From Alphaproteobacteria bacterium (GTDB taxonomy: Bacteria > Pseudomonadota > Alphaproteobacteria > Rhizobiales > Rhizobiaceae), in contig JAFKFE010000431.1 in the NCBI GenBank assembly GCA_017308345.1, positions 1 to 10,856 on the forward strand: a stretch of 10,856 bases of DNA. The letters are read 5' to 3'. The position numbers were made by a program, and so were the translations under genes. Shown here piece after piece: positions 6,898 to 10,856 of this stretch (position 1 is the stretch's first letter; each line of letters begins with the position of its first letter). The notes under the pieces are model-generated. The model worked only from the letters and a program-made list of their open reading frames with translations. It did not search any database and was not told the origin of the DNA.

Positions 6898-7863
6898 CTA
6901 CGAGGCCTTTTGCGCTGCCGCGCCGGCGTGCTTGAGGAGGCGCTCGGCCATATGCGCGCCGATCACCAGATGCGTGCAGAGCCCGCCGGCGATGGCCGCC
7001 AGCAGCGGCTCGAACTTCGTATCTTCCTGCACCACCATCAGCCGCTTGCCGATGGCGCGCAGCGAGGCGAGCGCGGCGGAGATGACGCGCCGGTTGTAGC
7101 TGCAGTCGAGCACCTCGCCCCTGGCGTCGATGATCTGCCCGGCGATGACGCCGGCGGCGCCCTGGCCGCGCAGCGCTTCCATCTCGGCCGGTGTCAGCGC
7201 GCCGCATTTCACCAGATGGCTGTCGGCATCGACCGCGCCGACGGAGTAGAGCGCGAGATCGCAGTCGGCGATGCCGGCCAACTGGTCGCGGATCACCGGC
7301 TCCGCGCGCAGGCCTCGCGCCAGTTCCTCCGTCGACAGCACCAGCGGCGCGTAGAAATTCAGGCCCTTGGCGTTGAGTCGCCGGGCGATCTCCATCGTGC
7401 ATTGGTCGGGCCGGTAGGAATAGGGCGCGCCGAGATTGCCGCAGAGCTGCACCACGGTGACGTCCTGCAGGTCGGCGTAGGACATGATGTCGGCGATGGT
7501 GTAGACGGTGCGGCCCCAGGCGACGCCGATGCGGTCGCCTTTTTTCACCAGTTCGAGAAAGACGCTCGCCGCCAGCACCGCGATGTCGGCCGAGGGATCG
7601 GCGAGATAGGCGTTTTCCGGCGCGATCCAGACGGCGTCGAGCCCGAAGGCGTCTTCAACCTTGCGCGCCATGACGTCGTCGGTGAAAAGCTGCGTCGAGG
7701 TCGAGATGTTGACGATGCCGGTCTCGCGCGCCTTGCGCAGATACATGGCGACCGAAGCGCGTGAAATGTTGAGCTGGCTCGCCACTTCGTCCTGGCGCAG
7801 GCCATGGGCATAGTAAAGCCAGGCGGCCTTGTGGATGAGCTGTTCTGCCGGTCTGATCGCCAT
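6898..7863 (-). CDS. SorC/DeoR-family sugar-binding transcriptional regulator
   Basis: This 321-residue regulator has an N-terminal helix-turn-helix (GLRQDEVASQLNISRASVAMYL, residues 21-42). Residues 60-315 form a SorC-type sugar-phosphate-binding domain, recognised by GVAWGRTVYTIAD (113-125), VVQLCGNLGAP (137-147) and a C-terminal LVIGAHMAERLL (299-310). Such proteins usually repress or activate a carbohydrate operon and release DNA on binding a phosphorylated sugar. ATG 7863 is chosen because AGGAGG lies four bases upstream; an in-frame TTG at 7902 adds 13 residues with no family signal. It lies 82 bases before the aldolase-dehydrogenase gene on the same strand, which is the likeliest target, possibly as one operon. 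The family includes EryD and SmoC-like regulators of polyol use in rhizobia and relatives, so a polyol or deoxy-sugar inducer is possible. The acyl-CoA synthetase gene is divergent from it and is unlikely to be functionally linked. Confidence 0.88.
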   Translation of the reverse strand: MAIRPAEQLIHKAAWLYYAHGLRQDEVASQLNISRASVAMYLRKARETGIVNISTSTQLFTDDVMARKVEDAFGLDAVWIAPENAYLADPSADIAVLAASVFLELVKKGDRIGVAWGRTVYTIADIMSYADLQDVTVVQLCGNLGAPYSYRPDQCTMEIARRLNAKGLNFYAPLVLSTEELARGLRAEPVIRDQLAGIADCDLALYSVGAVDADSHLVKCGALTPAEMEALRGQGAAGVIAGQIIDARGEVLDCSYNRRVISAALASLRAIGKRLMVVQEDTKFEPLLAAIAGGLCTHLVIGAHMAERLLKHAGAAAQKAS

Positions 7864-7877
7864 GCCGCCTCCTCGGC

Positions 7878-7909
7878 TGACATTAGTCACGGCTCTCGAC
7901 AAAAGTCAA
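7878..7909 (-). promoter_or_regulatory. Candidate promoter and repeated operator of the SorC-type regulator
   Basis: Two direct copies of TGACTNNTGTC lie on the minus strand (7908-7898 and 7889-7879; on the plus strand GACANNAGTCA), 19 bases apart. The copy nearer the gene sits in a perfect TGAC-TAAT-GTCA palindrome (7878-7889). The distal copy overlaps a -35-like TTGACT (7909-7904), and the proximal copy overlaps a possible -10, ACTAAT (7887-7882), with a 16-base spacer. Repeats over both promoter boxes fit autoregulation. The motif is seen directly; its use as an operator is inferred. Confidence 0.5.
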
Positions 7910-8066
7910 ACCTGGGTTGGCGGAGGCGTTTGCCCGTCGGCGCGGCTCGACATGGATCGCCTTTCTGTCAAGCGGTCGGATCATAGCATTTTCAGCCATT
8001 CGGAGGGATAGCGCGACAGCGGACCAGAGTTTAGAAGGTTCGAAAAAGAACTTTAGGGAGAACGGG

Positions 8067-9707
8067 ATGGCCAATCCCTACGAACAGGATCTCGACAGGA
8101 ACGCCGCCAACCACCAGCCGCTGACGCCGCTCACTTATCTTGAGCGTACGGCCAAGACCTACCCCGACCATGTCGCCATCATCCATGGCCGCCAGCGCGT
8201 GACGTATCGCGATTTCTGGCGCCGCTCGCTGAAGCTCGCCTCGGCGCTCTCGAAGCACGGCATCGGCAAGGGCGATACGGTGACGGTGATGCTGTCCAAC
8301 ACCCCGCCCATGCTGGAAGCGCATTTCGGCGTGCCGATGACCAAGGCGGTGCTGCATTCGCTGAACACCCGTCTCGACGCCGCCATCATCGCCTTCCAAC
8401 TCGACCATGCCGAGACCAAGGTGCTGATCGTCGACCGCGAATTCTCGGGCGTGGTCAAGGAGGCTCTGGCATTGGCCAGGGCCAAGCCATTGATCATCGA
8501 CTATGATGACCCCGATTATGCCGCCGACGCTCCCTATCCGAAGGGCGAGCGGATCGGCGTGCTCGATTATGAGGACTTCGTCGCCGCGGGCGACGAGGCT
8601 TACGCATGGTCGATGCCCGACGACGAATGGGACGCCATCTCGCTCAACTACACGTCCGGCACCACCGGCAACCCGAAGGGCGTCGTCTACCATCACCGTG
8701 GCGCCGCCCTGATGGCCTACACCAACACCATCCATGCCGGCATGGCCAGGCACGCGGTCTATCTCTGGACGCTGCCGATGTTCCATTGCAACGGCTGGTG
8801 CTTTCCCTGGACTTTGGCCGTGCAGGCCGGCACCCATGTCTGCCTGCGCTGGGTGCGGGCAAAGCCGATATATGACGCGATCGCCGACCACGGCGTCACC
8901 CATCTGTGCGGTGCGCCGATCGTCATGTCGATACTGATCAACGCCAGGGACGAGGACAAGCGCGAGTTCCCGCAGACCGTCACCTTCAACACGGCCGCCG
9001 CGCCGCCGCCGGAAGCGGTGCTGTCCGGCATGGCCGACGCCGGCTTCGCCGTCACCCATCTCTACGGCCTGACCGAGACCTACGGCCCGGCCGTCGTCAA
9101 CGAATGGCACAATGAGTGGGACGCGCTGGAGAAGGGGCCGAGGACAGCGAAGAAAGCCCGCCAGGGCGTGCGCTATGCCGCGCTGGAAGGGCTGACGGTG
9201 ATGGACCCGGAGACGATGGTCGAGACGCCGTCCGATGGCGAGACCATCGGCGAGGTCATGTTCCGCGGCAACATCGTCATGAAGGGCTACCTGAAGAACC
9301 GCAAGGCGACCGATGAAGCCTTCGCCGGCGGCTGGTTCCATTCCGGCGACCTCGGCGTCATGCATCCCGACGGCTACATCCAGCTCAAGGACCGTTCCAA
9401 GGACATCATCATCTCGGGCGGCGAGAACATCTCCTCCATCGAGGTCGAGGACGCGCTCTACAAGCATCCTTCCGTGGCCTCGTGCGGTGTGGTTGCCCGC
9501 GCGGACGAGAAATGGGGCGAGGTGCCGATCGCCTATGTCGAGCTGAAGCCGGGGAAGACGGCCACGGAAGCCGAGATCATCGAGCACTGCCGCTCGCTGC
9601 TCGCCCGCTTCAAGGTGCCGAAGGCGGTGTTGTTTGCCGAAATCCCGAAGACCTCGACGGGCAAGATCCAGAAGTTCCGGTTGCGGGAGATGGCGAAGGG
9701 GATCTGA
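8067..9707 (+). CDS. Acyl-CoA synthetase (AMP-forming), medium-chain/DmdB-like
   Basis: This 546-residue member of the ANL superfamily activates a carboxylic acid to its acyl-CoA with ATP through an acyl-AMP intermediate. The motifs are complete: P-loop YTSGTTGNPKG (195-205), YGLTET (333-338), WFHSGDLG with the ribose-binding Asp428 (423-430), KDRSKDIIISGGENIS (441-456, hinge and A8 loop) and PKTSTGKIQKF with the adenylation-step Lys533 (527-537). The chosen ATG at 8067 has GGGAG six bases upstream; the frame is open further left but that part has no family signal. The overall pattern resembles proteobacterial medium-chain acyl-CoA ligases and the methylmercaptopropionate-CoA ligase DmdB; the acid used cannot be read from sequence alone. 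It stands alone between a divergent sugar regulator and a repeat-rich gap, so context gives no pathway. The 203 bases between this start and the divergent regulator start hold no clear promoter for this gene by eye. Confidence 0.92.
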   Translation: MANPYEQDLDRNAANHQPLTPLTYLERTAKTYPDHVAIIHGRQRVTYRDFWRRSLKLASALSKHGIGKGDTVTVMLSNTPPMLEAHFGVPMTKAVLHSLNTRLDAAIIAFQLDHAETKVLIVDREFSGVVKEALALARAKPLIIDYDDPDYAADAPYPKGERIGVLDYEDFVAAGDEAYAWSMPDDEWDAISLNYTSGTTGNPKGVVYHHRGAALMAYTNTIHAGMARHAVYLWTLPMFHCNGWCFPWTLAVQAGTHVCLRWVRAKPIYDAIADHGVTHLCGAPIVMSILINARDEDKREFPQTVTFNTAAAPPPEAVLSGMADAGFAVTHLYGLTETYGPAVVNEWHNEWDALEKGPRTAKKARQGVRYAALEGLTVMDPETMVETPSDGETIGEVMFRGNIVMKGYLKNRKATDEAFAGGWFHSGDLGVMHPDGYIQLKDRSKDIIISGGENISSIEVEDALYKHPSVASCGVVARADEKWGEVPIAYVELKPGKTATEAEIIEHCRSLLARFKVPKAVLFAEIPKTSTGKIQKFRLREMAKGI

Positions 9708-9737
9708 GCCTTAATCGGGCGAGACCGAGTTCCCGCC

Positions 9738-9898
9738 CACCCCCCTCTGGCCTGCCGGCCATCTCCCCCGCAAGGGGGGAGATCAGATGTCGCCGTGGCT
9801 TTCGCCAATCACCAACGTAGCAGGACGAGCGTTGTCGCCGAAGCTGCCAATCTCCCCCCTTGCGGGGGAGATGTCCGGCAGGACAGAGGGAGGGTGTG
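9738..9898. repeat. Pair of inverted palindromic repeats (rhizobial intergenic mosaic element)
   Basis: Copy A (about 9738-9783) and copy B (9850 to about 9898) are inverted relative to each other and nearly identical over about 45 bases. Each holds two adjacent hairpins: a strong one with arms ATCTCCCCC and GGGGGAGAT (A 9761-9783, B 9850-9872), and a smaller one, GGCC-TGCC-GGCC in A (9749-9760) and GTCC-GGCA-GGAC in B (9873-9884). The 66-base centre (9784-9849) contains an imperfect direct repeat TGTCGCCGNNGCT (9788-9800 and 9833-9845). The whole could fold into one large cruciform. The wording resembles repeats I recall as abundant in Mesorhizobium intergenic regions, comparable in architecture to RIME elements of Rhizobium. 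It lies 3' of the acyl-CoA synthetase gene and may end or stabilise that transcript. Confidence 0.8.
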
Positions 9899-9905
9899 AC
9901 GGAAC

Positions 9906-9934
9906 GCGGCGCTGGAAGTAAGCGTCGCTCTTTC
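9906..9934 (+). terminator. Possible terminator hairpin after the palindromic repeats
   Basis: An 8-bp stem with one G-U pair forms between GCGGCGCT (9906-9913) and AGCGTCGC (9921-9928) with a 7-base loop, followed by the pyrimidine run TCTTTC (9929-9934). It is about 200 bases beyond the acyl-CoA synthetase stop and directly follows the inverted repeats. It may be part of that element rather than a dedicated terminator. Confidence 0.4.
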
Positions 9935-9957
9935 CTATCGCCACTAGACCCTCGCAA

Positions 9958-9976
9958 CTGTCACCATCTGTCACCA
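9958..9976. repeat. Tandem direct repeat CTGTCACCA with 10-base period
   Basis: CTGTCACCA occurs at 9958-9966 and again at 9968-9976, exactly 10 bases apart, so the two copies face the same side of the helix. They lie 27 bases upstream of the -35-like TTGACT at 10003 and could be an activator or second regulator site for the tetR gene. No known factor is assigned. Confidence 0.35.
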
Positions 9977-10002
9977 AATTATACGCGTACGTCGATTCTG
10001 CG

Positions 10003-10053
10003 TTGACTCTCCGCTTCTTTCGTTTTACGACTGACGAAAATTGAAATTCGTCA
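10003..10053 (+). promoter_or_regulatory. Candidate tetR promoter with overlapping inverted repeats
   Basis: A -35-like TTGACT (10003-10008) is followed after 17 bases by a poor -10, TACGAC (10026-10031). Overlapping and following it are three alternating copies of TTCGT/ACGAA (10019-10023, 10034-10038, 10047-10051). The last two belong to a perfect 7-bp inverted repeat, TGACGAA (10032-10038) with TTCGTCA (10047-10053), 8-base spacer. The first two form TTTCGT (10018-10023) with ACGAAA (10034-10039), 10-base spacer. The position just before the tetR start suits an autoregulatory TetR operator; this is inference from position and symmetry. Confidence 0.45.
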
Positions 10054-10073
10054 CTCATCAAAACGATAGCGCC

Positions 10074-10679
10074 ATGTCCGAAGCCGCCAACATCGTGGCA
10101 GACCCCGCCAGACAGGAGAATGTGACCCGCATTCTCGACTGCGCCGAGCGGCTGTTCCGCCACTACGGCTACGGCAAGACCAACGTCGCCGACATCGCCC
10201 GCGAACTCGGCATGTCGCCGGCCAACATCTACCGCTTCTTTGCCTCCAAGGTCGAAATCCATCAGGCTGTCTGCGGCCGCATGCTCGGCGCCAGCTACAG
10301 GATGGCCTACGAGATCATGCACTTGCCGATCAGCGCCGAGGAACGGCTGCGCCGCTACATCCATGCCCAGTTCAAGATGACGCTGGAGGTCATGCTCGAC
10401 CAGGAGAAGGTGCATGAGATGGTCATCGTCGCGCTGGAGCGCGACTGGGCCGTCATCGACAAGCATGTCAACAGCATCCACGACCTCTACGCCGAGGTGA
10501 TCCGTGAGGGCATCGAGTCCGGCGAGTTCAGAGAGCAGGATCCCGAGACGGCTTCGCGCTGCTTCGGCGCCGCGACCGTCATTCTCTGCCACCCGCAGAT
10601 GGTGGCCCAGTGCCTTGCCAAGACCAATCGGGCGATGCCCGACGAGCTTATCGACTACGCTATCAGAGCCTTGAAATAG
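10074..10679 (+). CDS. TetR/AcrR family transcriptional regulator
   Basis: This 201-residue TetR-type repressor has an N-terminal DNA-binding domain (about residues 14-62). Its signature is ILDCAERLFRHYGYGKTNV followed by the helix-turn-helix VADIARELGMSPANIYRFF. The remaining helical C-terminal part (about 70-201) is the ligand-binding and dimer domain, which is poorly conserved and does not reveal the ligand. ATG 10074 is chosen because the domain starts shortly after it; a TTG at 10041 adds 11 residues and lies inside the candidate operator. No good Shine-Dalgarno precedes either. The gene ends 52 bases before a lipoprotein gene on the same strand with no terminator between, so the two may be co-transcribed. 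TetR genes next to lipoprotein RND adaptor genes usually repress the efflux operon, which is the likely but unproven role here. Confidence 0.9.
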   Translation: MSEAANIVADPARQENVTRILDCAERLFRHYGYGKTNVADIARELGMSPANIYRFFASKVEIHQAVCGRMLGASYRMAYEIMHLPISAEERLRRYIHAQFKMTLEVMLDQEKVHEMVIVALERDWAVIDKHVNSIHDLYAEVIREGIESGEFREQDPETASRCFGAATVILCHPQMVAQCLAKTNRAMPDELIDYAIRALK

Positions 10680-10731
10680 AAGCTGTCCGCCGGGTGCGGT
10701 CGACGATCATCTCCAGTTCGGGAGTGCTAAG

Positions 10732-10856
10732 GTGTCTTTGTCCAGTTCCATCCTCCCCGGTTCTATTCTCCGACGACTGCCGGCCGCCGGCCTTCCGGTC
10801 CTCGGCATCGTCGCGGCGCTCGGTCTCGCCGGCTGCAGCCAGGAGAAGGCCTCCCC
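10732..10856 (+). CDS. Lipoprotein gene start, cut by the window edge (possible RND efflux adaptor)
   Basis: A GTG at 10732 preceded by GGAG (10721-10724, seven bases away) opens a frame with no stop to the window end. The 41 visible residues are a bacterial lipoprotein signal: a short N-terminus with two arginines (RR at 14-15), a hydrophobic stretch LPVLGIVAALGL (21-32) and the lipobox LAGC with Cys35 as the lipidation site, followed by SQEKAS. It lies just downstream of the TetR gene. The combination resembles RND-type periplasmic adaptor (AcrA-like) genes headed by a TetR regulator, but no adaptor domain is visible in this fragment. It could be another lipoprotein. Confidence 0.7.
   Translation, partial: MSLSSSILPGSILRRLPAAGLPVLGIVAALGLAGCSQEKAS

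Noticed and set aside
4716..6935. A 739-codon open frame on the plus strand opposite the aldolase-dehydrogenase gene
   Set aside because: It is antisense to a gene with complete catalytic motifs on the minus strand. Its translation is low-complexity in Arg, Gly, His and Val with no family pattern, as expected from a GC-rich shadow frame.
8031..9587. A 518-codon open frame on the minus strand opposite the acyl-CoA synthetase
   Set aside because: The plus strand carries every ANL-superfamily motif; the antisense product shows none.
9738..9898. Considered as a CRISPR array
   Set aside because: There are only two repeat copies, they are inverted rather than direct, and no spacer series or cas gene is present.

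Overview
The window looks like chromosomal DNA of a rhizobial alphaproteobacterium, most likely Mesorhizobium or a close relative. The reasons are the high GC content (judged by eye), the gene families present, and two intergenic palindromic repeats of a kind I recall as common in Mesorhizobium and related Rhizobiales. The genus is inferred from pattern memory, not from a search.

Left part (1-2914): the 3' end of a periplasmic sugar-binding protein of an ABC importer, closed by a strong rho-independent terminator. Next comes a small DUF1127 protein on the minus strand. Divergent from it, and starting at the edge of a repeat element, is a soluble one-component-type regulator with a winged helix, a TolB-like domain and TPRs.

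Middle part (2928-7863, all minus strand): read in transcription order, this holds a SorC/DeoR-type sugar-responsive regulator, a bifunctional class II aldolase/short-chain dehydrogenase of the RhaD type, a compact DinJ/YafQ-type toxin-antitoxin operon with its own promoter and palindromic operator, and a stand-alone D-alanine--D-alanine ligase. The regulator probably controls the aldolase-dehydrogenase. The toxin-antitoxin pair and ddl look like independent units.

Right part (8067-10856, plus strand): an acyl-CoA synthetase divergent from the sugar regulator, then a 366-base gap with a pair of inverted palindromic repeats and several candidate regulatory repeats, then a TetR regulator. At the right edge is the start of a lipoprotein gene, which may be an RND-efflux periplasmic adaptor judging only from the TetR context.

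The window is mostly ordinary metabolic and regulatory content. I do not see a convincing new multi-gene system. The most distinctive signals are in the non-coding parts: a compensatory base-pair change between the two copies of the inverted repeat, the repeat element that forms the 5' region of the winged-helix gene, the promoter-overlapping operator of the toxin-antitoxin operon, and repeated motifs in front of the SorC and TetR regulators.
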